From NCBI RefSeq assembly GCF_019219825.1, contig NZ_JAHUXH010000001.1, positions 558,001 to 622,000 of the forward strand: DNA of 64,000 nucleotides. Direction: 5' to 3'. Below the pieces are notes generated by a model. It was not told where the DNA came from, did no database searches, and saw only the letters and a program-made list of their open reading frames with translations. Below, one piece after another: positions 16,164 through 24,681 of this stretch (the stretch's first letter is position 1; each line of letters begins with the position of its first letter). This stretch comes from Streptomyces sp. TRM70350. GTDB lineage: Bacteria > Actinomycetota > Actinomycetes > Streptomycetales > Streptomycetaceae. Both the position numbers and the translations under genes were made by a program.

Positions 16164-17891
16164 ATGGAACTCGCCACTCCGCCCCCGGCGGCGCGGGCCC
16201 CTGTCGCCTGGTACAGCTGGTGGCTGATGCCGCTGGCCTTAGGAGGTGGGACGGTTGCCGCCACGTTCATGAGCTCGGAGCGAATAACCGTGGCCGTCGC
16301 CGGTATCGCGGCGACGGCGGCCGGCTCCGTGTGCGTACGGCTCCTGATCCGCACCCGGACGCAACTGCGGCGCGCGGAAGGCACCTTCCGCACCTCGCAG
16401 GCCGAGCACTCCCAGCAGTGGCAGCAGCACGTGGCGGGCCTGGAGCGCAAGCACGCCGCCGAACGCGCCGCCCACGAAGCCCAACTCGCCGACCGGGCAC
16501 GGGCGTACGAGGCCCAGCTGGCCGAGCAGGCCGAGGACTACGAGGCCCGCCTCGCCGAACAGGCCGACGGCTACCAGGCGCAGCTCACCGAGCAGGCCCA
16601 GCGCCTGGAGGCACAGCTCGCCGAGCAGACCGCCACCTGGCAGGAGCGCCTCGCCCACCAGCAGGCCGCGGTCGCCCGGCTCGCGAACGAGCAGCTGCCC
16701 GAGGCGCTGCGGCGCCTGCGCGCCGGTGACGCGATCGACGACCTGCTGCCCTCGACCAACCAGTGCGCCAAGGTCTCCGCCGAACTCCAGGCCGACCTCC
16801 GCAAGGTGCTGCGCACCGCGCTGATCGGCGTCGAGGAGGAGTTCAACCGCTCCACCTCCGCCGAGCAGGCGGTCGTCGGCATCGGCAACCGGATCCACGT
16901 GCTCACCAGCAAGCTCCGCGGCCGGCTGCACGAGATGCAGGGCGAGCACGGCCGGCTCCCGTCCGTCGCGCGCGGCCTGATGGAACTCGACCAGGCGATC
17001 GGCCCCGCCGACTGTCTCGCCGCCAGCATCGGTGTGCTCGGTGGCTCGGACCGTCCGGGACGGCAGTGGCAGGAGCCGCAGCGGCTCCTCAGCGTGGTGC
17101 GCGGCGGCATCGGCCGGATCAAGGAGTTCCACCGCGTCGAACTCCGCCACCTGCCCGAACTCGGCGTCGACGGCGGCCTGGTGGACCACCTCACGCTGAT
17201 CTTCGCGCACCTGCTGGACAACGCCACCCGCTACTCGCCGCCCACCGAGCCGGTGGTCGTCTCCGGCAAGGAGGTCCCCAACGGCGTCGGCATCGAGATC
17301 CAGGACTCCGGCAAGGGCCTGAGCGAGGAGAAGAAGCGCGAGGCCGAGCACGCCCTCGCCGGCACCGCCGCGGGCCCCGGCCTGGGCGGCGTCTCGGAGG
17401 ACGCCAACATCGGCCTGCGCGTCGTCGGCATCCTCGCCCGCCGCTACGGCATTCGCGTCACCTTCGCCGACTCGCCCTGGCTCGGCACCTCGGTGGTCGT
17501 CGTGGTCCCGCACAAGTACTTCAGCCCGCTGCCCGCGGCCGGCCCGGCCACCGCGTCGGCCACCGCCCCGGCCGTATCGGAGACCCCCGCCACCGCACCG
17601 CAGCCGGCGACCGCCGAGCCCGCCCCCGACGCCGCCCAGGCGCAGGACACCACGCCCGGTGGACTGCCCCGGCGCCGCAGCAGGCGGGGCGAGGACGAGC
17701 CCGCCCCGGCCGCCCGTGCCGCGCGGACCGGGGAGACGGCTGTCTCCGCCGTACCGCCGGACACGTCCTTCACCGGCCTGGCCGCGTTCGCCACCGCCGG
17801 ACGGGAGCACAGCGAGGGATCCGGGCCGGGCGACCGCGAGTCGACCGCCGTACGCGAGTCCGCAGAGCACCGCACTGAAGAGAGCGACTAG
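16164..17891 (+). CDS. cvnA: conservon sensor kinase-like protein CvnA
   Basis: The start is ATG 16164, with GAAGGA six bases before; another ATG lies two codons upstream. The 575-residue protein has two N-terminal membrane helices (about 17-60). A long coiled coil follows, made of near-repeats of YEAQLAEQAEDYEARLAEQ (about 110-185), then a central dimerisation-like region. A GHKL ATPase domain has the N-box DNATRYSP and G1 DSGKGL (about 345-460). The C-terminus is a disordered Pro/Ala-rich tail. The conserved phosphoacceptor-His box of ordinary kinases is not evident, as in other CvnA proteins. Codon 26 is TTA (16239-16241), rare in Streptomyces and read by the bldA tRNA. Confidence 0.93.
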   Translation: MELATPPPAARAPVAWYSWWLMPLALGGGTVAATFMSSERITVAVAGIAATAAGSVCVRLLIRTRTQLRRAEGTFRTSQAEHSQQWQQHVAGLERKHAAERAAHEAQLADRARAYEAQLAEQAEDYEARLAEQADGYQAQLTEQAQRLEAQLAEQTATWQERLAHQQAAVARLANEQLPEALRRLRAGDAIDDLLPSTNQCAKVSAELQADLRKVLRTALIGVEEEFNRSTSAEQAVVGIGNRIHVLTSKLRGRLHEMQGEHGRLPSVARGLMELDQAIGPADCLAASIGVLGGSDRPGRQWQEPQRLLSVVRGGIGRIKEFHRVELRHLPELGVDGGLVDHLTLIFAHLLDNATRYSPPTEPVVVSGKEVPNGVGIEIQDSGKGLSEEKKREAEHALAGTAAGPGLGGVSEDANIGLRVVGILARRYGIRVTFADSPWLGTSVVVVVPHKYFSPLPAAGPATASATAPAVSETPATAPQPATAEPAPDAAQAQDTTPGGLPRRRSRRGEDEPAPAARAARTGETAVSAVPPDTSFTGLAAFATAGREHSEGSGPGDRESTAVRESAEHRTEESD

Positions 17892-17896
17892 TCCAC

Positions 17897-18307
17897 ATGA
17901 CGCAACAGGGAACCGACGTGAGCTGGGCGCTCCGCGATCTGGTGGAGAGCATCCAGGAGATCCGTTTCGCCCTCGTGGCCTCCAGCGACGGCAAGGCCAT
18001 CACCTCCTACGGCGCCGAAGACCCCGACGACGTGGACCGCTTCGCCGCCGTGGTGGCCGGACTGCAGGCGCTGGCCCAGCCGGTCGCCGAGCAGTTCCCC
18101 AAGTACGCGGGACAGCTTCGGCTCGCCATGATCGAGGTCGACGGCGGTCACCTCTTCGTGGTCCGCGCGGGCGTCGAGACGTACCTCGGTGTCCTCGCGC
18201 GCGAAGGCCTCGACCAGGGCCTGCTGGGGCATCAGATGAGGGACCTGGCCCGCAGGATGGGCGAACTCCTGGGCACCACTCCGCGCCTGGAGGAGCACTC
18301 TGGATGA
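17897..18307 (+). CDS. cvnB: roadblock/LC7-domain protein CvnB
   Basis: A 136-residue single roadblock/LC7 domain (VESIQEIRFALVASSDGKAI, LRLAMIEVDGGHLFVVRAG). It starts five bases after cvnA stops. Roadblock proteins of conservons act with the small GTPase CvnD, probably as a GTPase-activating or scaffold partner at the membrane sensor. The stop overlaps the next start (ATGA), showing translational coupling within the conservon. Confidence 0.93.
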   Translation: MTQQGTDVSWALRDLVESIQEIRFALVASSDGKAITSYGAEDPDDVDRFAAVVAGLQALAQPVAEQFPKYAGQLRLAMIEVDGGHLFVVRAGVETYLGVLAREGLDQGLLGHQMRDLARRMGELLGTTPRLEEHSG

Positions 18308-18675
18308 GTGTTCCCCGCCGGCCGACGGACCCGTCCGGTCTTGAGCGCTACTACGTCCTCACCAAAGGGCGCAGCGGACCGGGCGGTTCGGCGTCGAGCC
18401 TCGACGTGGCGACCCTCATCGTCTCCCGAGCCGCCCCCGCCCCGGGCATGCAGCACGAGTACGCGGAGATCGTCCGGCGCTGCCGCGAACCGCTGTCGGT
18501 GGCCGAACTCGGCGCCCATCTCCACCTGCCCTTCAACATTCTCGCGGTGCTGCTGGCGGACCTGCTCGAAGCAGGCCGCGTCGAAGCCCGTGACCCCATC
18601 CCGGCGCACGACGCCGGTCGCGGGCCCGACCTGGCGCTCCTTGAGGAGGTACTCAGTGGACTTGAAAGGCTTTGA
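18304..18675 (+). CDS. cvnC: DUF742 protein CvnC
   Basis: The protein is 123 residues from ATG 18304, overlapping the cvnB stop by four bases. It carries the DUF742 pattern: RYYVLTKGRSGPG near the N-terminus and CREPLSVAELGAHLHLP with FNILAVLLADLLEAGRV, a winged-helix-like fold. Its biochemical role in conservons is not settled; it is always encoded between the roadblock and GTPase genes. The 3' end contains the ribosome binding site (GAGGAGGT, 18643-18650) of the next gene. Confidence 0.92.
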   Translation: MSVPRRPTDPSGLERYYVLTKGRSGPGGSASSLDVATLIVSRAAPAPGMQHEYAEIVRRCREPLSVAELGAHLHLPFNILAVLLADLLEAGRVEARDPIPAHDAGRGPDLALLEEVLSGLERL

Positions 18676-19261
18676 CCAACCCGGCAGTGCGGCGGCCGGG
18701 GACACCCGCTCGGTGAAGGTGATGATCGCCGGCGGGTTCGGCACCGGGAAGACCACGATGGTCCGCTCGGTCAGCGACATCAAGCCGCTCACCACCGAGG
18801 AGACCCTCACGCAGGCCAGCGCCGACGTCGACCACCTGATCGGCGTCGCCGACAAGGCGGAGACCACCGTCAGCCTGGACTTCGGCAAGATCAGTATCAA
18901 TGACAGCCTGGTGCTGTACCTGTTCGGCACCCCGGGGCAGGAGCGGTTCTGGTTCCTGTGGAACGGCCTGTTCAAAGGCGCGCTCGGCGCGGTCGTACTG
19001 GTCGACACCCGCCGCCTGGCCTCCAGCTTCCGCGCGATCGAGGAGATGGAGCGACAGAACGTCCCCTTCGTCGTCGCCCTCAACGTCTTCCCCGACTCCA
19101 GGGACTATCCGGTCGAGGAGATCCGCGACGCCCTCGACATCTCCCCGCACACCCCGGTCGTGGCCTGCGACGCCCGCGACCGGACCTCCAGCCGTGACGT
19201 GCTCGTCGCCCTGATACGTCACTTGAAGGAACGCTCCGCCGTCGCACTGGAGTCCCGATGA
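18656..19261 (+). CDS. cvnD: small Ras-like GTPase CvnD
   Basis: The start is GTG 18656, behind GAGGAGGT, overlapping cvnC by 20 bases. The product is 201 residues with a P-loop GGFGTGKTT (about residues 25-33), a DxxG-type switch II FGTPGQERF and a later ALNVF in place of NKxD (common in this GTPase family). It resembles MglA/Ras-type switches and should cycle GTP/GDP under CvnA/CvnB control. It overlaps the following P450 start by four bases. Confidence 0.93.
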   Translation: MDLKGFDQPGSAAAGDTRSVKVMIAGGFGTGKTTMVRSVSDIKPLTTEETLTQASADVDHLIGVADKAETTVSLDFGKISINDSLVLYLFGTPGQERFWFLWNGLFKGALGAVVLVDTRRLASSFRAIEEMERQNVPFVVALNVFPDSRDYPVEEIRDALDISPHTPVVACDARDRTSSRDVLVALIRHLKERSAVALESR

Positions 19262-20508
19262 ACGACCAGACCTTAAACGGTCCCGACACCCCGCGGGGAT
19301 GCCCCGTCGCCCACGGCTCCGGCGACCTCACCCGCCTGTACGGGCCGGAGGCGGCCACCGACCCGGTCGCCATCTACGAGCGGCTGCGCAAGGAACACGG
19401 CACGGTCGCGCCGGTGCTCCTGGAGGGCGACGTCCCGGCCTGGCTGGTGCTCGGCTACCGCGACAACCGGCGGGTCCTCGACAACCCCCTGCAGTTCACC
19501 CGGGACGCCCGGACCTGGCGGGACTGGCGGGAGGGACGGGTCGGGGAGACCTCGCCGCTGATCCCGATGCTCGGCTGGCGCCCCGACTGCGTCTCGCAGG
19601 ACGGCGAACCGCACCGCCGGCTGCGCGGCGCGGTCACCGACGGACTGCAGGCCGCGGCCGCGCGCGGCATCCGGCGGCACGCCACGCACTTCGCCACCAA
19701 GCAGATCGACGCGTTCGCGGACGCCGGGCGCGCCGACCTGGTGGCGGACTACGCCGAGTACCTGCCGATGCTCGTCCTCACCCGGGTGCTCGGACTCGCC
19801 GAGGGGGAGGGGCGCCGGCTGGTCGAGTCCTCGGCCCATGTGCTCAAGGGCGGTGAGGACGCCGTCGTGCACGACGGACACATCCGGCAGATCCTCGGCG
19901 AACTCGCCGAGCGCAAGCGCGACGAACCGGGAGCCGACTTCACCACGGCCCTGCTGGAGCACCCGGCCGGGCTGGACATGGACGAGGTCGTCAGCCATCT
20001 CCGCCTGGTGCTGATCGCCGGGCACACCACGACCAGCAATCTGCTCGCCCGGGTGCTGCAGCTCGTCCTCACCGACGTCTCACGGCTCTCCGGCCTGGTC
20101 AGCGGGCAGTTGACGGTCTCCTCGGTGGTGGAGGAGGTCATGTGGGACACCCCGCCGCTGGCCGTGCTGCCGGGGCGGTTCGCCACCGCCGATCTGGAGC
20201 TGGGCGGCTGCCCGGTCAAGGAGGGCGACCTGCTCGTCCTCGGCCTCGCGGCCGGCAACCTCGACCCGGAGGTCCGTCCCGACCAGGGCGTGTCGGTCCA
20301 GGGCAACCAGTCGCATCTGGCGTTCAGTTCGGGCCCGCACGAGTGCCCCGGGCAGAACATCGGCCAGGCCATCATCGAGATCGCCGTCGACGTCCTGCTG
20401 CACCGACTACCGGGCCTGCGCCTGGCGGTCCCCCCGGAGGAGCTGACCTCAACGGCGTCCACCTGGGAGTCACGACTGGACAGCCTGCCGGTGGAGTTCC
20501 CTGTCTAA
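19258..20508 (+). CDS. cvnE: conservon cytochrome P450, CYP157-like, lacking the EXXR arginine
   Basis: The protein is 416 residues. The heme loop FSSGPHECPG contains the cysteine ligand, and the I-helix has IAGHTTTSN with the usual threonines. The K-helix, normally ExxR, reads EEVMW: Trp replaces the arginine thought universal in P450s. This departure is established for the CYP157 family, which occurs in conservons. The reaction is unknown. Codon 6 is TTA (19273-19275). No CYP154-type partner P450 follows, unlike some conservons. The gene is the last of the operon and is followed by the repeat array. Confidence 0.93.
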   Translation: MNDQTLNGPDTPRGCPVAHGSGDLTRLYGPEAATDPVAIYERLRKEHGTVAPVLLEGDVPAWLVLGYRDNRRVLDNPLQFTRDARTWRDWREGRVGETSPLIPMLGWRPDCVSQDGEPHRRLRGAVTDGLQAAAARGIRRHATHFATKQIDAFADAGRADLVADYAEYLPMLVLTRVLGLAEGEGRRLVESSAHVLKGGEDAVVHDGHIRQILGELAERKRDEPGADFTTALLEHPAGLDMDEVVSHLRLVLIAGHTTTSNLLARVLQLVLTDVSRLSGLVSGQLTVSSVVEEVMWDTPPLAVLPGRFATADLELGGCPVKEGDLLVLGLAAGNLDPEVRPDQGVSVQGNQSHLAFSSGPHECPGQNIGQAIIEIAVDVLLHRLPGLRLAVPPEELTSTASTWESRLDSLPVEFPV

Positions 20509-20514
20509 GGGGTC

Positions 20515-21300
20515 TGCTGGGGGCCTCGTGCGGGGGTTGGGTGCCATCTGCTGGGGGCCTCGTGCGGGGTGGGGTGTGATGCGTGGTGGGGCCCCGTGCG
20601 GGGTGGGGTGTGATGCGCTGTGGGCCCTGTCTGTCGTGGGGGCTTATTCGCGGTTGGGTGTGGTGCGGGGTGGGCTCGGTCCGCGGTGGGGGTGTGATGC
20701 GGGGTGGGGCTCCGTCGACAGTGGGGTGTGATGTGCGGTGGGGCCCTCGTCTGTCGTGGGGGCCTCATCCGCGGTGGGGTGTGGTGCGGGGTGGGGCTGG
20801 GTCCCCGGTGGGTGTGATGCGCGGTGGGCTTCATCCGCGGTGGGGCGTGAGGCGTCGTGGGCCCCGTCCGCCGTAGGGGCCTCGCCCGCAGTGCGGCGTC
20901 ATGGCCAGCGGTGCCCCCCCATCCGCCGGTGGTGCCCCCTCCGCCATAGGGGCCTCCTCTGCCGAGGGCCCCCTCCGTGCCCTGATCTGCCGTGAGGCCG
21001 CACCGTCGTCAGGCTGGTCCATTGCGGGGCCGGTTCGTTGTGGGGCCGGTTGGTCGTGGCGCTGATCTGCCGTGAGGCCGCGCCCGTCGTGGGGCTGGTC
21101 CGTTGTGGGGCCGGTTGGTCGTGGCGCTGATCTGCCGTGAGGCCGCGCCCGTCGTGGGGCTGGTCCGTTGTGGGGCCGGTTGGTCGTGGCGCTGATCTGC
21201 CGTGAGGCCGCACCCGTCGCGGCGCCGGTCCATCGCGGGTCCGTCGTGGCGCTGATCCGCCGCCGGGGCTGACCCGCCGCGGGCCCCGATCCCCGCCTGA
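20515..21300 (+). repeat. G-rich degenerate tandem repeat array, non-coding
   Basis: Between the convergent P450 and terpene synthase genes lies about 850 bases without a credible gene. From about 20515 to 20880 there are some ten degenerate copies of a roughly 31-36-base unit around GGGGTGTGATGCG, with many runs of four or more G on the plus strand. From about 20982 to 21249 there is a second family with a 65-base unit. Two of its copies (21060-21124 and 21125-21189) are identical, flanked by diverged copies. Frames through it encode only low-complexity sequence without a ribosome binding site. Confidence 0.8.
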
Positions 21301-21358
21301 CCCGCCGGGTCGGCCCAACCGCGGTGGTCCGGTCGGCGTACCGGGCGGTCGGCTGGTT

Positions 21359-22390
21359 TTACACCGCCAGCAAATCGTCCACCGAGCCCCGCCCGGCCCG
21401 CTCCGCCGTGGCCACGGGGCCGTCCTTCGCCGCCGCGTAGCGGCCGGTGGTCAGCGCCCACTCGTAGTTGCCGTTGATCCAGTGCTGGATGGCCTCCACA
21501 CCCATCCGCACCCGGGTCCGCTCGTCCTCGTCGAGGCCCAGCTCGTCGCACATCCGCGGCACCCCGGCCTCCAACTCCAGGTACTCGTCCAGGCAGTCGG
21601 TCGTCATCCGGTACGCCGCGTCCGCCGCCTCCCGCCACGAGCCGCCCCGCTCCTTGTGCAGCACGGCTATCAGATTGTGGCCGTCGCCCCGGCGTCGCTC
21701 GCGCTCGAAGGAGTGGATGTCGTTCATGAAACCTATGGTGTCCGCGGCCAGGTCGCGCATCCGTTCCATCAGCGGATGCGCCATCGCCTGCGCCGGCACC
21801 TCGAAGCGGCGGCTGCGCTCACCGGCGTCGATGCTGTGGTGGATGCCGACCGTACGGCGCCGGAAGACGGCGTACGCGTCCGGCCCCAGCGACCCGGCCC
21901 GTCCCTGCGCCGCCAGATCGACCTCCTCGACGTGCGCCGCGAGGAAGCGGCCCCAGGAGGCCGCGAACCGCGTCTGCCAGGTCAGGGACATGCCATCCGA
22001 GAGCTGTTCCCAGACCTCGGCCCAGGCCACCGTGATCGGGCAGACCACCCGGGGCGGGCTGCCCGCCGGACGCAGGGGCGTCACGATGAGCTCGCGCGCC
22101 ACCTCCGCGATCCGGTCGGCACGGTCGGGCCGGCCGGCGTCGAACTGGTCGTCGAAGAGGAAGGCCAGCGAGAACCAGTTCATCAGGACGACCATGTCGT
22201 CCGCCGACGCGTACGGGTAGGTGCGGGCCGCGGCCTGGGGCAGGTCCCAGGACTGGTACTCCTCGAACCCGGCCTGGCTGCGCACCAGCCCCCTCTCCCG
22301 CACCCAGCGCAGATGGCGCTCGCGGGCGTACTCCAGATGGTCGCTGACGGGGGTCTCGAAGGGGAGGTCGAACCGGACGTCCTGAGGCAT
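21359..22390 (-). CDS. class I terpene synthase (probable sesquiterpene cyclase)
   Basis: The start is ATG 22390, behind AAGGAAG. The 343-residue protein has the aspartate-rich metal motif DDQFD at 80-84 and the NSE triad N223-D-I-H-S227-F-E-R-E231, plus the conserved late GNYEWALTTGRY. Length and motifs fit single-domain bacterial sesquiterpene cyclases of the pentalenene/epi-isozizaene type. They would ionise farnesyl diphosphate with Mg2+; the product cannot be predicted. No prenyltransferase or P450 is cotranscribed, though a conservon P450 lies across the repeat array. A shared 14-base element lies about 181 bases upstream. Confidence 0.93.
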   Translation of the reverse strand: MPQDVRFDLPFETPVSDHLEYARERHLRWVRERGLVRSQAGFEEYQSWDLPQAAARTYPYASADDMVVLMNWFSLAFLFDDQFDAGRPDRADRIAEVARELIVTPLRPAGSPPRVVCPITVAWAEVWEQLSDGMSLTWQTRFAASWGRFLAAHVEEVDLAAQGRAGSLGPDAYAVFRRRTVGIHHSIDAGERSRRFEVPAQAMAHPLMERMRDLAADTIGFMNDIHSFERERRRGDGHNLIAVLHKERGGSWREAADAAYRMTTDCLDEYLELEAGVPRMCDELGLDEDERTRVRMGVEAIQHWINGNYEWALTTGRYAAAKDGPVATAERAGRGSVDDLLAV

Positions 22391-22570
22391 GCGCTTCCTT
22401 TCGGGAGACGGACCGCAGAGTCCCCCCGCCCTGCGAGCGGACGGCCCGCACGACCGCCCACGCACTCGAACTGAGCTTCGCTGGCCGAAAGTTGACCCGA
22501 GAAGCGTTCGAAGGCTGCCCAGAGCGTAAATGATCTACACCGTGACACGACCGTGATCTGGGTTACTGCT

Positions 22571-22584
22571 CAAGGCACTTGAGC
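22571..22584 (-). promoter_or_regulatory. shared upstream element, copy A (terpene synthase)
   Basis: On the minus strand GCTCAAGTGCCTTG ends 181 bases before the terpene synthase start. The same 14 bases occur before the lectin-type membrane protein gene (38383-38396), and a close match before the GG-leader peptide gene (54021-54034). It overlaps an inverted repeat, CTCAAG-GCA-CTTGAG (22569-22583). The remaining 22391-22733 region is the divergent promoter region of the terpene synthase and VOC genes, where I see no gene. Confidence 0.55.
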
Positions 22585-22733
22585 CGCGTACAATCCCACC
22601 TCCCCCAGCACACCCGGCAGTTGACGGACCGCACAGACGCTCAGGGGTGCCTGAAACCGGCGGGCCGGGATATCCGCAAGGACAGGGCGGCGGGACAGCA
22701 CCGTCCCGGGCCCCTGGACCCTTCGGAGGAGAG

Positions 22734-23126
22734 ATGTCAGTGGTGACCGCGGGCGTCGTGGTGCTCGACTGTGCCCAGCCCGAGAAGCTTGCCCAGTTCT
22801 ACAAGGAGCTGATGGACGCCGAGGAGACCGACGCGACCGCCAACCGCGTGGAGATCAGGAGCGCGGACGGCACCCGCCTGGCGTTCCGGCGCGACGCCAA
22901 CGCCACGCCGCCGAGCTGGCCGCGCCCCGAGAACTCCCTCCAGGCCCATCTGGAGCTCGTGGTGACGGACCTGGACGCGGCCGAGCGCCGGATCGTCTCG
23001 CTGGGCGGGCGTCCCGTGGACACGAAGGACTCCGCCGGGCCGCTTCAGGAGCGCGGCTATGCCGACCCGGCGGGCCACTCCTTCACCCTGCGCCATGCCC
23101 TGCCCACGGCGCCGAAGCAGGGCTGA
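22734..23126 (+). CDS. VOC-family (glyoxalase/bleomycin-resistance-like) protein
   Basis: The protein is 130 residues from ATG 22734, directly behind GGAGGAGAG. It shows two beta-alpha-beta-beta-beta halves: AGVVVLDCAQPEKLAQFYKEL and LELVVTDLDAAERRIVSLGG, ending FADPAGHSFTL-like (YADPAGHSFTL). This is the glyoxalase-like VOC type common in Streptomyces. Function could be an isomerase, dioxygenase or drug-binding protein; the metal ligands are not obvious. It diverges from the terpene synthase, with about 340 bases between the starts. Confidence 0.85.
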   Translation: MSVVTAGVVVLDCAQPEKLAQFYKELMDAEETDATANRVEIRSADGTRLAFRRDANATPPSWPRPENSLQAHLELVVTDLDAAERRIVSLGGRPVDTKDSAGPLQERGYADPAGHSFTLRHALPTAPKQG

Positions 23127-23163
23127 GCCGGGCCGGTGCTGCCCGGCCGGGTCGCCCTCGGGG

Positions 23164-23469
23164 TCAGTCCCGGCCACCCCTCTGCGCCGACGGCCACACG
23201 CCGGTCGAGCGCTCGATGGCCTTCGCCCCGCCGCGGTCCACGGCGCTGCGCACGGCGGCGAAGATGGCGCCCTGAACCGCGGCGGCCAGCAGGATCTCGC
23301 CCCAGCCGCGGTCCGGGTCCAGCGCGTCCGGCGCGTCCTCCTCGTGCCGGATCGCCATCCACGTCTTGCGGAAGGCCAGCCCGGCCAGCCAACCGCCGGC
23401 CCACCCCAGCATCCATCCGACGGGCTGGTACGCGAGGGGGAGCTTCTGCTTCTTCTTTTTCTTGGCCAC
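23164..23469 (-). CDS. DUF4235-family membrane protein
   Basis: The start is GTG 23469, behind AAGGAGA. The 101-residue protein begins with a lysine run (AKKKKKQK), then two hydrophobic helices: YQPVGWMLGWAGGWLAGLAF and the ILLAAAVQGAIFAAVRSAVD region. This pattern, including the loop between helices and the C-terminal RSTGVWP, is typical of DUF4235, a small actinobacterial membrane protein of unknown function. It is downstream of the glutathionyl-hydroquinone reductase-like gene on the same strand. Confidence 0.88.
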   Translation of the reverse strand: MAKKKKKQKLPLAYQPVGWMLGWAGGWLAGLAFRKTWMAIRHEEDAPDALDPDRGWGEILLAAAVQGAIFAAVRSAVDRGGAKAIERSTGVWPSAQRGGRD

Positions 23470-23540
23470 CTGGGTCTCCTTGGTTCGTGATGGACGGGCA
23501 GGAGCGGTACGGACTGTGCGGGCCGCGCGCTGCGGCAGGG

Positions 23541-24572
23541 TCAGGGCCGGCCGGTCGCCGGGACCTCCTCGCCCGGGCGCACCGGCCCCGGCGGGGTGCC
23601 GTCCCCGAACGGGCGCCCGCCGAGTTCCTCCCGGTGATGCGGCGTCAGCCAGCCCGCGAGATCCGGGCCGAGCGGCACGATCCGGGTGGGGTTGATGCCG
23701 GTGTGCACCTGGTAGTAGTGCCGCTTGATGTGGTCGAAGTCGACGGTGTCGCCGAAGCCGGGTGTCTGGAACAGGTCGCGGGCGTACGCCCACAGCACCC
23801 GGTTCTCCGTCAGCTTCCACCGGTTGCACTTGAAGTGGCCGTGATACACCGCGTCGAACCGGCCCAGCGTGGTGAACAGCCGGATGTCCGCCTCGGTGAT
23901 CGTGTCGCCGACCAGATAGCGCTGCCGGGCCAGCCGCGGGGTCAGCAGCTCCAGCCGCCGGAAGACGGCCGAGCAGGCGGCCTCGTACTCCGCCTGCCCG
24001 GTGGCGAAACCGGCCCGGTACACGCCGTTGTTGACGTCCTCGTAGACGTCCGCCATCACCTCGTCGATCTCGTCCCGCAGTCCCTGCGGGTACAGGTCCG
24101 GCGCGCCCTCCCGGTGCAGGGCGGTCCACTCGGTGGCGAAGTCGAGGGTGATCCGCTGATAGTCGTTGGTGACCAGTTTCCCGGTGGGTACGTCGACGAT
24201 GGCCGGCACGCTGACACCGCCCGGATAGTCGGTCTCCCGCTTGTCGTACGCCTCGCTGAGGAAGCGGATGCCGAGGACCGGGTCACGGCCGTCCGGGTCG
24301 AGGGTGAAGCGCCAGCTGCGGTCGTCCTGGACGGGGTCGGCGACGGCCATCGACACCGCCGCCTCCAGCCCCAGCAGCCGCCGCGAGATCACCGCGCGGC
24401 TCGCCCACGGACAGGCACGACTGACCACCAGACGGTAACGCGCCGCCGCGACCGGCCAGCCGTCCCGCCCGTCCGCCGTGATCCGGTCCGCGAAGTGGCT
24501 CTTGGACCGCTGGAACGGCTTCCGGCCGTACGCCTTGTTGCCGTCACCGTTTCCGTCACCCTGGCCGCTCAT
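23541..24572 (-). CDS. glutathione S-transferase family protein (glutathionyl-hydroquinone reductase-like)
   Basis: The start is ATG 24572, behind GGGAGGAT. The 343-residue protein has the Xi-class GST signature: nucleophile C54 in RACPWASR, YPGGVSVPAIVD, TLGRFDAVYHGHFKCN and HYYQVHTGINPTRIVPLGPD. Such enzymes reduce glutathionyl- (or in actinobacteria perhaps mycothiyl-) hydroquinones. Since actinobacteria use mycothiol rather than glutathione, the real thiol is uncertain. It diverges from the CDF transporter gene across about 110 bases. Confidence 0.92.
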   Translation of the reverse strand: MSGQGDGNGDGNKAYGRKPFQRSKSHFADRITADGRDGWPVAAARYRLVVSRACPWASRAVISRRLLGLEAAVSMAVADPVQDDRSWRFTLDPDGRDPVLGIRFLSEAYDKRETDYPGGVSVPAIVDVPTGKLVTNDYQRITLDFATEWTALHREGAPDLYPQGLRDEIDEVMADVYEDVNNGVYRAGFATGQAEYEAACSAVFRRLELLTPRLARQRYLVGDTITEADIRLFTTLGRFDAVYHGHFKCNRWKLTENRVLWAYARDLFQTPGFGDTVDFDHIKRHYYQVHTGINPTRIVPLGPDLAGWLTPHHREELGGRPFGDGTPPGPVRPGEEVPATGRP

Positions 24573-24681
24573 GGCCTCGATCCTCCCTACTGTGGGCAGT
24601 GCTGCCGACCGGGTTCCCCGAGTTTCCCTGTTTCCGCCCCCGCCACGGTGTGATCCGTCCCGACGGGGGCAACCGGCGGTG

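Noticed and set aside
20583-20876. Gly/Trp/Arg-rich plus-strand frame in the first repeat array, as a possible repeat protein
   Set aside because: No ribosome binding site, and repeat units whose length is often not a multiple of three. Composition follows the DNA repeat, not codon bias.
20515-21300. Possible CRISPR array in the repeat region
   Set aside because: Repeats are contiguous and degenerate without unique spacers of constant length, and no cas genes are present.
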